Below are positions 23,721-36,918 of a stretch of 64,000 nt of DNA, piece by piece. Each line of letters begins with the position of its first letter. Position 1 is the stretch's first letter. Under the pieces are notes generated by a model, which had not been told where the DNA came from, did no database searches, and saw only the letters and a list, made by a program, of their open reading frames with translations. The stretch is from Poa pratensis. Its lineage: Eukaryota; Streptophyta; Magnoliopsida; Poales; Poaceae. Position numbers and translations under genes: made by a program. The DNA lies in assembly GCA_947311845.1 (NCBI GenBank), contig CAMZMU010000059.1:38739226-38803225 (forward strand), written 5' to 3'.

Positions 23721-24692
23721 GGGTAGTGCCTTTTGTTTTCTTTTGTTGACTGCTATATATATCAGTTTTTTGTGCGGAAATAACCCTTGTAGAACTGTCG
23801 AACTCGGTGTAATCTCTTGTCCAAGATATAGCTTTCGCAATCACCATTGTCTTCAGCGAGTAATGTTTTGCAAGCTGTTTCATAGTTTTGAGTATCAGGT
23901 TTAGCCTACTGTGGTATAACGTCCTGGATATAGACACATGAATAAACGAAACCTTGTCAGTTAAACCAGCCTTCTTTTTTCTTCTTCCACTTTTAGTTAC
24001 AGATTTGGTTGAGTAAAACGGTTAAGTGACTCTGTTCAACTCAGACTACTGTGGATTTGTACACCAGATGAATGCGACGTTTGAGCTTCACAATCCTAAC
24101 ACTAATCCTAGAAAGTTTGTAACTGCAATAATTTGAGTAAATTTCTTCAATCTGTAATCTGTGCCTTTGAACAAGTTTTCACACAAGTACACATTAATTA
24201 TAACTCATTCAGTCTTTCTTTTTGGGCAATTTGTTGAGAAGTGTGTTGTGCTAGAAACTATTTTGTTGTTATTGAGAAAGGAGCTTGCTTTGTTGCCTCA
24301 CACACACAAAGCACACATTGTTGAGTTTTGCTGCACATAAGCTTCCCAAGTGTGACCAATTGTTTTAGGCAGATAACCTGTCTTCTTCAAGTTCCGAGGC
24401 AAATATCTGTTATCGTTGTTGCCATAGTAGTTGGAGAGGAGGCGGTTCACTCACCGAAAAATTTCTTCAATGCATCCTGGAACCATGAATCTGTTGATAA
24501 CACTATAAGAGTAGTCTCTATGGCATTGCACTTATTACTTAAATATGGGCTGTTTTCCGGTTTGGCCCAGGTGGGCATCAAGGGGATGTATTAGGCTTTC
24601 TCCCGGAGTTTCCTGCCACATTGCCTTGATTAGCTAAGAGAGTGCATGTGTGATGAAAGAGATGAAAAAGAAGAAAAGTCATTACATGCAGG

Positions 24693-24694
<2 letters not shown>

Positions 24695-24723
<29 letters not shown>
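24695..24723. repeat. Homopolymer G29
   Basis: A run of 29 G residues. Its length is likely to be unreliable in any assembly, and the motif can form G-quadruplexes. Confidence 0.95.
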
Positions 24724-24876
24724 TGGTGCAACAACCAAAATAAAGAAAACTCTCTTCCAGTAAACCATGCAAACCTCACCTGGACACCCCTTTTATGCTT
24801 TAGCACAATGGAAGATACAATGACCTCATCAATCACAAGGGTAGATAGTACAACAAGGCGTGCATTGATTTCAGCT

Positions 24877-24882
24877 TTTATT
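24877..24882 (-). terminator. Polyadenylation signal candidate
   Basis: AATAAA on the minus strand (TTCAATAAAAGC), a possible 3' end for the transcription unit that starts near 32.7 kb. A hexamer alone is weak evidence. Confidence 0.25.
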
Positions 24883-27800
24883 GAAGTTCACATATATCAC
24901 TATTATAGACTGACTACCAAAATTTAGTTTCAAGTGCAGTATCAGGATCAGATATAAAAACAAAGGAATTCATAGACAGAAGAACTTTTCACTGAACTGT
25001 ACTTTGTCTCCACAAACCATTCTACTACCAGACTACCGTTGCATGTTTGAGATCTAAAACATAAGCTATACGGACAAAACTGCTTCTAGGAAGCAGGAGC
25101 ATTTGAACCACATATTTCTTGAGAATATTAGGACTAGTTCTTTATCCTTAGTACTACCCCAGAATATGCTTTTCTTGATATATCTTAGGTCTTGCACTGG
25201 TTCTATTGCTCACTTGCCTAGATATTAACAGTTGGACCCCATTGCAGCAAGGATGCATTTCAAAGTTTGAACCATATACTACAACACTATTTGACGTTTC
25301 ACTTTGTGACCAAAACAGTAATAAACACAGTTGGACTCTCAACTTCAGAATATGTAACTTCTATTCACTTCATCCACTGCTATTCAATTCAAAATATCTG
25401 GAGACCCAATGACAGACCATACAAACCAGCTAAGTGCAGTTCCCTCCACATTTTCTCATCCGGGCTTGGGACCGGCAAAGGCAGTGTTAAACTGCAACAA
25501 CCAAAAACAAATTAGCAAACACTACAACCAAACATTCAGCAAAGCATACAAGCCACACAATCGAGCAAAAGGCAACATTCGCACACAAGATCGTAACACA
25601 AAATAGAAATGGGGCACACAAAAATTGTTAATACATGCAAGAGTTAGGTTAAGTAAAGAAATCAAGCTATAAATTTCAGAAACTGAATAGCTAGATTACA
25701 TGCACAATTAATTACATGGGTTATATTTTGGTTTCAAAAATAAGAATGTACCTACAGTTAAGATGATGTGCTATTTCCATAGAGCGTTTTACGTGGGTTA
25801 TATTTTGGCATAGAGAAACTGCAGTTAATTGACCAGTTTTACCCTCTAAAACCAAGGTGTAGCGAAGCAGAATGGCATAAAGAGCGATTTCTGAATTCTG
25901 TTAGAAGATAACTGTTGAGACGAAATTTGCAATCTGCCAGAATCATTAGATATGCCAGGTTGTATTGCGAATTAATCATTCATCAATCACAAACTGGAAG
26001 TAGGAAATTCCCCAGCAAACTGAGAGATGCAGACCCAGATCCCAGTGAAGAAGCACTATCAAGAAGAACTTCTGAAAAATCAATTCAATAACCAACAAAC
26101 CGACATTTTCAGAAAATATGACCCTAATCAGAAACAGTTCAAGTATCCCATTCAGAACCAATACAGTATATAGCAGCAATTCCTAACCTCTCTGCAACAT
26201 AACCCAACTAGAGTGAGGAGGGATCTTCGAATTAATTAAGATATATATTTTTAATATACAAGTGAAAAGGGGGCAAATTAGGTGAATCTTTGGTTGTTGA
26301 AGTTCAATGTCCGTGCATACCCCCAAATTGACAAGATGACCAGGAAACAGATAAGTGGACAAACAAATTGTTATCATAAACAACAATATAACGAGCAAAT
26401 CCAGACATGATCTCAAATAATTCAAGCATATAACTGTAGGGATCTTTTACTGCTTTCAGAGTTCATGTACATTGCAATCTTCACTACCTATCAGGTGATA
26501 AATCTTCCGACTTACTGCTAGAGAAACAAAACACAGCAGGGTGCGCTGATAAAACTGATACAAGCAGTCAACTATTGGCATTAAACACAACTTCCAGAAA
26601 CAAACATGGTAACAAAGTAATTCTAAGTGACTTCTCGCATCTCCTATGTTGAGTCGGACAAAAAACAGATAAGAACAGATACCATCCAAAACTCAGAACA
26701 CCAACATAGACCAATTAATAAGCTTCAGGATTACTAATCAGAAGATCCAGATGTGCACGCAGCTAAAGACTCCAAGCTGTACCGAAGAGATGAGGCCACT
26801 GAATGCAAGTTGAAACTGGTTGCCGCAAAAGATCAAATCAAGTAATAATATGCTTCAGGATTTTTTTTATTAGAAGTCGGAACAGTCGGGAAAGCAGACA
26901 CAGTTGATGGCTCCAAGCTTCACAAAAAGACCCCACATCGGCCACCGGTTTGCCAACTCTACAGGCCTTGCACTACGAATCTCCAACACGCAAATCGATG
27001 AGCAGCCCAAATCCCTATACTTTGAGTGAGATATATTAAATGTCAACTAGAATAAATGCCATGAAGTGTAGAACAACTATCGGGCCTACCGTTCCATCCA
27101 CAATGCATATCATATTGACATCCGCAAGTACCCTGCAATCATTTATCGTACAAATGAACCAATCAATGGGCTGAATTCAAACTGAACAATCCGTAGTCAA
27201 GAAAGGAACTTCAAAGGAAGAATATATCCAAACAGAGCACTGCAGACTTCTTCCAGTTCTATAATCTACAGTCAGCCAAGCTTCATGACACCTTCAAATC
27301 CTCAACTATGCAGGTCTGACCAACAAAATTCCAATCACGTTTGCCACCACAGACCAATAAATTAACATCACAAAATTATGACATGATCAAGAACAAGCAT
27401 GAATTATAACCAAACCTCTACCCTTCGATCCAATCTCCACAGCCACTGTCTTGTAGCTAGAAAATAATATGCACATACCACAAACAAGATCAACTTTGTC
27501 ACAGCGCAAACCAACCCAGGGTTCCAGACGCACCTTTAATTATAATAAGTTGCCATCGGAGAATGGAACAGAGCAATTTTTGGCAGAGAGAAATTCAAAT
27601 CTGGAAATCACTGAAGCTGAGGGGGTGAACAAACCAATAAATCAAGCAGACCGTCTAGTACACTGACCTGACTCCACATACAGGGCACGGGTTTTAGCCA
27701 TAGCAGGTCCACTAATCCAAAACATACTGCACACTCTCAGCAGACAACAGATGAAGAACAAATTCAACCACAGTGAGATGGATTGCAAACCAAACAATAC

Positions 27801-28179
27801 AACAGATTCCGAGCAACTGCCAGCAGGGCCTAGGCTAGACAATCTGCAACCACAGGAAGGAGGAAGCGGAACCCCCAATCAAAGCAAGAAGCAACTGAGA
27901 AAACACATAAGTTCAAATACTGAAAATAAGATCTCAAAATGTGTAAATAAGAGCACTGAGTTTTCTGTTGTGGGATGCGCCGTCTAGATTGAAGCTCCAA
28001 GCGTCCTTAAACTCATTGTAGTAAATCAATCTGAATGTCCAAAATATTGCCTCCCGTAAGATATTTGGAAATTTTATAGGATTAGCAATGTTGGAGTTGA
28101 AAAGGACGGTTCAAAAGATATCCAAACAGATATAAGCTTGCTCCGCTAGGAGATAGGTAGACAACAGGCCTTGATTCCA

Positions 28180-31100
28180 CATTGAAATCCTCTATTTCAA
28201 TATCTGCGAGAGCACATAATTACTGAAACCATGTCGAGGAATTAATTATATGGATGGACAAGCAGCTTTAGTTAGACTCGAAATGAGTGTAATAGTCTTA
28301 ATCGTTGTAGGATGCGCCATTGATTTTAAGCTCCAGATATCGTTAGATTCGTGCACCTTTCCAGATCAATCTGAATTTAGAATAGTAGCTCGTGTAAGAT
28401 ATTTATGATGAATTGAAGAGATAGTATATTAAGAAGCTTTTTTGCAAACAGATTAAAACTCAGTAACAGGTTGATTTGAACTCGTCAACTAGGAAGTGGA
28501 ACCTAGAACCTGCATCAAACAAGAGGCTTTCCCATTAATTTTTCACTAAGAAACCGCTAAAGCATGTCTAAAATGATGATGATGAGTGGGTAAAGGATAA
28601 GCCTGTCCGATGGTAAGGTTCAGCTAGACAACAACACCAGCTCCAAACTGCAATTTTATCCCTTGTCATCTGCAAGAGCTGATGATTTATCGAGTTAGGC
28701 AGAGAAAACTAGTGTCTGGAAAGTTTTATTGTAAAAGAAACCAGTTAAGTTTAGTAATAACAAGGAACCGTCATGGCAGGGAAGATAGGACCAATCGCCA
28801 ATATCAAATTCTGGAAAATCACCAATTACTCCAAATCAGAACTGTGGGCTGTGAGAGACTAAATTTGAACTGAGATGGGAAAATTAATGTAGGGAGGTTG
28901 ATTATTCAAACACAGATCAGCAAGAAGGTAAGTCCGCAAAGTGGAGTCCCGCAGTCCCGCTAAGCGGCATAGTTCCAAATTCTGGGAACCCAACAAAACG
29001 AGATCAGACTTAACGGACACTATTGTACTAAGTAGAAGTTAACGGAGTGGGGTTGATTATCCAAACGCCTGAGGGGTAGGGGTAAGCCTGGCTCATCTTA
29101 GACTGAAGAAATCAGGCACACCAACCGGTTTCAAATTGCAACTTATAGTTCGTCCAAATGGATATCTGCAAAAACACAGAATTACCAACGTAGGCAGAGA
29201 TTTTTTTAAAGAAAGATCAATTGTTGAGTTTGAAAAGAAGGTTGAAGTTGCAAAAGCCAGCTTCTGACAATTCTGGAGAACAACCAATGGATCCAAATCA
29301 GACTTATTGTACACTAAATTAAAACTGTGCTGACAAACAAATCAAACAGACGGTTGATTATCCAAAGACAAATCAGAAGTTTCCTGATATCACAGATCCA
29401 ATCCAGCTTCAACAACAGGACTTCAGCTCAGACTATCTGACCATACCAATATAAACATTGAACCATAACAAACTAATATAACCATTAAGGGTAAGCAAAC
29501 CTCCATCCTCCAGATTCATCCATCAAAAACCGTTGCCTCTCCTGCATCTCGTTGAGCACAAAAAAAATACCAGAAGCGAGATCAGTTGTTTCAATAATAA
29601 TCAATGCAGGGCCTCTAATCCACCTCAGATCAAGGGATAATAGTTACCCAGCCATCAGAATTGAACGCCAAGGAACATTGATCCAGAGGATATCTGTAAC
29701 CACCGAAAGCAGGTAACACAACAAAAAACTGATCTGACGGAGCACGGTAAACTGACCTCCTCAAGTTCTCTTTCGACTTATGATGACTAATCTCTAGTTC
29801 CAGAAAAGATCACACTCCTGCAACCAACGCATGGTCGAGGCAAACACGAATGAACTGAACAGACTGCCCACGAAAAACTAACCTGACTCCACTTACAAAA
29901 CCCAGGTTGGCAACCCCCTTATATCCTGCAGCCAAGATCTAGACTAATACAGAACATAGGATCAAAAGAGATAGATAGCAAACCAAACGATTTAACCGAT
30001 TTCGAGTGACTACCAGGCTACCAGAATGTCCGTGGTAAAAAGGATCTGCAACAATGGCTGCGCAGAAATAAGAATCTTAATCAAAGATATGAACCAACGC
30101 AACTAATCAAAATAGAAAGACAAGAATGACGAGAAGAGAGGAAGAAATATATAGAAAGCACGATGTTTTCTTGTTCTTTGGGATGGCTTTAGTTTGAACC
30201 TCCAGAACATCCTCAGGGTGTAGATCAATCTGAATGTTCAAATATAAATTTTTCGTGAGAATTTTCTATAGATTATGGAAGTTATGATGAATTAGAAAGG
30301 TAAGTAGATTTAAAAATATCTTCAAACAGATTGCACTCAGCATCAGGTCGGATTTGAAATCGGCAACTACGACCTGCAATGAGCTATGAGTGTTTAGTGT
30401 GTTTAGTTAACGGGGCTAGAGCATAAGAAATAAGACTTTTTTAAAGAAAAGTATGCATCAAACTACGAGGGCATAGGCAGGGGGATCAGACAGACATCAG
30501 CAGCGGTTCAAAATTGGGTAATTATCTTCCGGCCAACATCTGCAAAGAGCTAAGAGTCACTGACGAGGGAGAAAACTGATGTATTATTGAAGTTGCATAG
30601 TGAAGTCACAAAGGGGAACCGCCGCAGCATGATGAACCAAAATACACCTCTCGCTCTCCCTAAGACGTAGAATTCCATTTTCTGGAGAACCAACAAAAAT
30701 CCAATCAAAATTTCCGGTAAACAAAAGTTAACTATAGGGTAAGATGTTGAGTCTAAGTGGGATTAATCCAGAACGAAGTTTTCCAGTCCTAGATGACCAG
30801 TCCAATCCGTGTCCACAAAAATTTAATCTCTGGACAACAAGAAGAGAGCCAAGTCACAATTGACGGATAGTTGAAACTAGAGGGAAGAAGTTGAGTTTGA
30901 GACGGGACTGATTATCCAAACGCAGAACGGAGGTCTCCCAATCCTTACTATCACTGCTCCAATCCATACAATATCAATCTCTGGAGAACCACCAACAGTA
31001 CCTATGTCAGAATTGATGGATACTAATGCAAATGAAGATATCAATTCGAGGAGTGAAGAGTATTTCAAACACAAATCAGGATCTCCGATGATTAATCCAA

Positions 31101-32100
31101 ACCAGCTTCAATCCAACACCAAAGCTTCACCTCCGAAGATCTGGCCATACCAAAAAGTTGAACAATAACAAGTTCAAATATTGTTTTCGCAAGGTAATTT
31201 TATATGTATGTAAGATAATGATGAATTTAAAGGAAAGGAAAATGGATTTTAAATCTTCAAACAAATTGCACTCAGCATCAGGTCGGAGTTGAATTTGGCA
31301 ACAAGAACCTGCAATTAGCAAGAGACCTTCCTATGAATATTTCGTTAAGGGTGCTAGAGCTTAAGTAAATTAAAAATTATGCATCAAACAATGAGGGTTA
31401 TCAGTGAATCAGGCATAGGCAGGGATCAGGCAGATCGGAATTGCAATTTATCTTCTGTGGCATATCTGCAAGAGCTAAGAGTTACTGACGAAGGCAGAGA
31501 AATCTAATGTTTGGAAAGTTCAATAATTATCGAAGATGACAAAGAGAAACCGCTGCAGCATGCTGAACCCACAATAGACCTCCCGGGTCGCTCTAAGCCG
31601 CATAATTTCAATTTTCTGGAGAAGCAGCAACAACTTAAATCAGAGTTTGGGGGAAACAGAGTCGAACTACAGGAGATAAAAGTATAGTCTGAGAGGGGCT
31701 CATTATCCAATCGGAGAACGCAGGTTTCTCCATCTTATGATCACTGTGTCCAATCCGTATAATTTCATCTCTGGATAACCAGAAGAGTCCCAAGTCAGAA
31801 TTGATGGATATTTCAAACTACATGAAAAGAAGTTGAGTTTGAGAGGGGCTGGTTATCGAAAAACAGAAAGGATGTTTCCCAGTCCTAGGATCACCCGTCC
31901 AATCCAAACAAATTCCAATATCTGAAGAACCACAACAATCCCAAGTCAGAATTGACGGATATATAGTAATGCAAAATAGGGAAGGACTTTGAGGAGGGAA
32001 GAGTATATCCAAACACAGATCACAATCAGGCGTTGTCCGATCCTACGATGGCAATCCAATCCAGCTTCAATCTAAACCTCGAGAGATCTGACCATGTACC
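28180..32100 (-). repeat. Higher-order tandem repeat, about 935-bp block with 155-bp subunits
   Basis: Plus-strand marker A (TTCTGGAGAACCA-like) occurs near 28808, 28977, 29268, 30670, 30825, 30980, 31608, 31765 and 31915. Marker B (ATCTGCAAGAGCTAAGAG-like) occurs near 28204, 28670, 29165, 30537 and 31461. Marker C (GCACTCAGCATCAGGTCGG) occurs at about 30335 and 31270. Marker D (CAGCTTCAA..GACCATACCAA) occurs near 29400, 31100 and 32050. Order and spacing repeat: three A units 150-157 bp apart, then B, then C, with the whole block shifted by about 925-950 bp. Older, more decayed copies lie at 28.2-29.4 kb. All copies share one orientation. Confidence 0.8.
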
Positions 32101-32734
32101 AAAGTAGACCATATACCAAAATAACTGAACAATAACCAATAGTAAATGACCATGGACATAACAGAGCACTAAAGAAGCAACAGAGGAACACATCCCACAA
32201 ACGAGATCAGCTGATAAAATAAGAATCGACCAATGGCGTCGAATCCACCTCGGGTCAACGGACGGTGCAATTCAATCCAAGGGGAGTGCTCAGAAACATG
32301 AATCCATAATCCGTCCGTAATCCACTGAAATCTGAAATCACCGATGTTGACGGAACCAATGAACCGATCCGACCGAGCACGAGAAACTGACCTGTAGCTT
32401 CGATCTCAGAAACCATATCATCCAATCCTGCAACCGACGACGGAACAAAGGGAATCGTTACAGGAGACAGAGATCGCTAACCAGACAACTCGATCAATCC
32501 AGAGACACCGATCCCTCGCCGTCGACGGGAATCTGCGGAGAACAGGAACGGCACAGCCGACGAGAAGCGAAGGTCAAATTCGCGACGAACACGATTCGAT
32601 CGGAAACGAATCGAGGTAAGGAGAAGAAACGGGGAAACAATTCCGCAGACGCGAGGAGCCGAGAGCGAGGGGCACCGAGACCCGAGAGCACCGATGACCG
32701 GAGAGCGCGGGGTGAGAGGGCCGCACCTGGGCGC

Positions 32735-32743
32735 CTTTTATAG
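32735..32743 (-). promoter_or_regulatory. TATA box of a minus-strand promoter
   Basis: The minus strand reads CATCTATAAAAGGCGCCCAG, a strong plant TATA box, within a locally GC-rich region (32500-33100) that contrasts with the AT-rich repeat downstream. Transcription would begin about 30 bp further, near 32705. Confidence 0.55.
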
Positions 32744-33068
32744 ATGGGGGAAGAGGCGGTGGGCGGGGGGGGGGGGAGTCGCTGGCGCCAGCCGGTTCCT
32801 TACCGGACACGGCTTGAAATCGTCGCGCTGGCGTGGCCGCTGGATTAGGCAAGGCATGATGATGATGATGCAAGTGGAGGTGCGGACGGAACACGGGTGG
32901 GCGGCGGAAATCGAAAGGAAGCGGGATTGGTGATCTGGTCGGATCCGCACTGGTTCGGTGGGCGGCTGGCAGGTCGGCAACGCGCGTCCCTGGAAATTTC
33001 TGGGTTGCTCGGGAGACGGCAATGGCTCTGTGCGGCTGCCGTTGATTGCTGACCGTGTCCGTGAGCAA

Positions 33069-35462
33069 ACGGCGAGCTCGTGGATGAGAACGTGGAAAAG
33101 GCGGTGGGTTGTTTCTGGTCCAGAGGGTCTCGTGGAATCAGCTAGCAACGTGTTTACGCAGTCGGTTGGCTCGATAACGATTTTTTATCCCTGAGTGATC
33201 AAAGATCACAGGATTCTTGATTTTTGTTGGGATAACTTATCTTCCACGACTTGTATTCCAGTTATTTAGCTTTGTTTGGACTAGAGGTAATAAATAAACT
33301 GGTAAAGCCTCTGTTTCATTTCATTTTAGGACAGGAGCAAAACGACAAACGAAGTGTTTTGTTAGAGGGATTTAAGATTAGGGCGTGTAGAGGTCAGCTG
33401 TAAATAACTAAATAAGAGAGAGAAACAATCGTTCGTAAATTTGCAGACAGTCCCTTAAATCGCCGACTATCGACAACCTTCTTCCGTTGTAAACATATTT
33501 TTCCTTCCATGATACTGTGGTTCAATCTACAAATTTCTCCGCACCTTGGTGGTAGAGCCGTCAGGAGGTTGGGGGGCCGGCGTCGAGTTACGGACAAGGC
33601 GTTGAAACGCGGTACCGGTAGAGCTGGCGAAGAGTGGAAACAGAGGAGATCAAGGAGGTGGCGGGGGAGGCAGACGCCGCAGTGGTGTTAGGATGTGGTG
33701 CGATGTTGCCTGGATCAGTAAGGTCTCAGGAGTCCGCCCGTCCGCCGGCGTCGCTGTTCCTAAATCTAGATGGTTGTCAGCCTATCACGTGCACGGTTCA
33801 ACTGAATTATACGACCATTGTCATTTGGCGCAACTTCTTAGATGCAGCGATTGTCTAGCCCATCTTCATCCTACTAGCACCTTTGTATTTGGCGAAGTTT
33901 GAAGACATGATGACAAGCTGGAGATGACGTGGAGCTGCACTGCAGACAACTATTATCGAAAGTTTCTAGAACCTTTAATATAGATGATTTTTTACTAGAC
34001 GGGGTAATTGGTGTCACATAGGCATAACTAGAGAGTAAAAAGTGGAATGCACTCTTTTTTTAAAAGTCTCCAAAGACATGGGTCTAAAAATTTATAAGGA
34101 TGTACATCTACTACCCGCGCATGTTCGTATTGTCAAGTCCGACATGCTGCAAGAGAAGCGGCGGTGAACGTTGACGAGCTTCTATGTGGGCGAGGGTTGC
34201 CGTTTCATCCTTCTAGTGAAGGTGACCCGCACCTACGACAACATGGTGTCTAAACCCACGTAAAATAACGTCCTATAAACTTCCCCTACTAATTTTCCAC
34301 CACATACCAGATGTAGGAATTAGACAAATAATCAACTTCACAAGCCTCATCCCGCATATAAATTCTCCTCCAAACTCATATGTTGTTTCCCCAAAGTTGC
34401 TAAACGCGTAGCCGTGATGTCATTCCATTCTCTCTAGTATATAATGACGGAAAAGATTAATTCTCTCGATTCTTAACATTTGAAATCTTTCTCTTTCAAA
34501 CTATTAACCCAATGCTAATCCAAGTTCGCTGTTGGATTAGAAATTTTTCAAAACTAGATTCCACGTTGACATGTTTTGACTACTTTTTTACGTGTGAGGG
34601 TCAAACTGTATTGTTTACACTTACTTTCCAGATTATATAGTACTTACCTATTGGATAATAATAACTTCCTTGTCAGGTTTATGAACGTCATTCTTCACAA
34701 CATAAAGACTGCATTGTAGTATTTTGTGACATGATACCATCTGTTACTTGTTGGAAACACTTAAATATCTCTATTTTGCATAACATTTAAATTTCAAAAA
34801 TATGTAATAAATTATATAGTAACTACACATTACAATTGTGGTAACTGTTCAACCTTAATCTGCCAACTATAGTATTATAATTTGCAACTAGTGCGCTAAA
34901 AAAGTTCATCCGAACATGGCAATTCGGATCTAGTTTTAAACTCTCGTGGAGACAAACTCAGCGGTGTAAGAATAACACTAGTCAAATATATAGTTTAGAA
35001 AAGAAATAATTTTAATGTTTCAAATTTAGCAATGTTAACATGAGATGCGAGTGCATTCATGCGCCCTCTCTATAGGAGAAACTCACATAAAAATAGGTAT
35101 GGGAATACTAATTTTCATGTGTGCTAATTAGCTTTGGTAATTGATATGCATAATATTTATATACATTCTTGGCTATATTTAAATCCCTTTATCAACTTTG
35201 TCCTCAATTCAAAGTAATTTCAATAACAATTAACTAATTTAAGCAAAAAGGAATACATCAACTGTTCATTGTCTTCTTGCAGAAAAGCGCGAAAAGGCAC
35301 TCTAAACCTTCACTATCACGACGTGCTGAAGACAAATGTGCTGAAGACAAATGTAAAAGAAGAGATGACCTAAGGACCTACGTGCGATAGAAGAAAGAAG
35401 TTAAAAGGACTAAATGGAAAAAGGACAGCGTCACGCCTTTGCCGTGCGCTTTGTCTCACTGG
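33069..35462. other. Intergenic DNA, no gene recognised
   Basis: AT-rich sequence with scattered stops. A GC-richer patch at 33540-33790 and one at 34110-34260 may be old captured genic scraps. I see no element ends or domains in it. Confidence 0.4.
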
Positions 35463-36918
35463 TGATACGTCTCAAACGTATCTATAATTTTTGATGTTCC
35501 ATGCTTGTTTTATAACAATGCCACATGTGTTTATTATGTTTTTACATCATTTTGGCATATTTTATTGGATTAACCTATTAACCCAGTGCCAGTTTCTGTT
35601 TATTATGTCTGTGCATTGCAGAAAAGGTCCAAAATCCAAAGTGCACAGAAAAATCCAAAAAAATTACAGAAATTCTTTTTCACCGGAAGACCCCGGGAGT
35701 CAGAAGGACAAGTCTGGGGGAGAGCCACAGCCCCCAGACGACCCCTGGGCGCGGTCCAGGCTGGACCGCCTGGGGCCCACCTGGACGCCTCGTCCACCGC
35801 CTCGCGTGATGCTCCGTGAGTATTCCCTGACCTAAAAACTCCACACGCCGAAGATTTCTCCAGAAAATTACGAGCTCCGCCGCCACCAAAAACCCTAATT
35901 CGGGGGTCAAAAGTTCCTGTTCCGGCACCCTGCCGGGACGGGGATTGACCCCCGGAGCCATCTCCATCGACGCCATCGCCTCCATGATGCTCCGTGAGTA
36001 GTTCCCCCATGGACTACGGGTTCTAGCTGTAGCTAGTTGGTACCCTCTCTCCCATGTTCTTCAATACAATGATCTCATGAGCTGCCTTACATGATTGAGA
36101 TCCATCTGATGTAATCGGTGTTGTGTTTGTTGGATCCAATGAATTGTTACATTATGATCAGTCTATCCATGATGTTTGTGAATTATTGTTGCTGCAATCT
36201 TGTTGTGTTCATTGTTTGTCACTAGTGCACGAGTGGCATGATCTTAGATTTAAAGTATAATTGTTGCTTTAGATTGTATCTACAAGTTGTTGCACCTGTT
36301 GCTGTCCGGAACCCGAGGCCTCAAAGTGACAACAATTGGGACAACCGGAGGGGATGGCTGTGACTTGAGGATCACATGTTTTCACCAAGTGTTAATGCTT
36401 TGCTCCGGTGCTCTATTAAAAGGAGTACCTTAATTACCATTTAGGTTCCTGATTGGCCCCGCTGAAACGGGATGGTTGGACAAAAGATGTCATGCAAGTT
36501 TCTTGTTTCAAGCACGTATGACTATATATGGAAAACATGCTAAATTAGATGTCTATCATGAGTTAGTTGCACTTTTGTCAATTGTCCGACTGTAATTTGT
36601 TCACCCAACACTTGTCCTATTTGTTTGGAGAGTTAACTCAGCTAGGAACCCCGGTCCATATTTCACCACCAAGTATTTTCTGGCGCCATTGCTTCTGTGT
36701 TACTTTTGCTGCTGCTACTTTATAGTTACTATTGCTCTCATATTACTGCTGCTTTCACAACACTTTTGTTACTAGTGCTTTTCCAGGTGTGGCTGAATTG
36801 ACAACTCAGCTGCTAAGACTTATAAGTATTCTTTGGCTCCCCTTGTATCGAATCAATAAATTTGGGTTTCACTTCCCTCGAAGATACTGTTGCGATCCCC
36901 TACACTTGTGGGTTATCA
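35463..36918. mobile_element. Solo LTR of a TGATACGTCT-type retrotransposon
   Basis: It starts TGATACGTCT and ends GGGTTATCA (TG...CA). An exact 5-bp duplication, ACTGG, lies on both sides (35458-35462 and 36919-36923). The length of 1456 bp and the absence of PBS, internal region or second LTR show that recombination between LTRs removed the body. The termini and interior phrases are typical of a very common Triticeae LTR family. Confidence 0.93.

Larger units (their letters stand above)
24877..32707 (-). other. Candidate long minus-strand, largely noncoding transcription unit
   Basis: A TATA box at 32735-32743 is followed on the minus strand by a CG-rich leader. A good donor (CTG|GTTAGC, exon end 32482), an acceptor (TTGCAG|GATTGG, exon start 32427) and a further donor (CTACAG|GTCAGT) define a 36-bp exon at 32392-32427. 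Further exon-like blocks with TTGCAG acceptors recur every several hundred bases, for example ACAG|ATATCCTCTGG near 29696 and a block reading ERQRFLMDESGGW near 29520-29550. No long ORF spans the region. An AATAAA lies on the minus strand at 24877-24882. All of this is inference from signals; expression is unknown. Confidence 0.35.
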
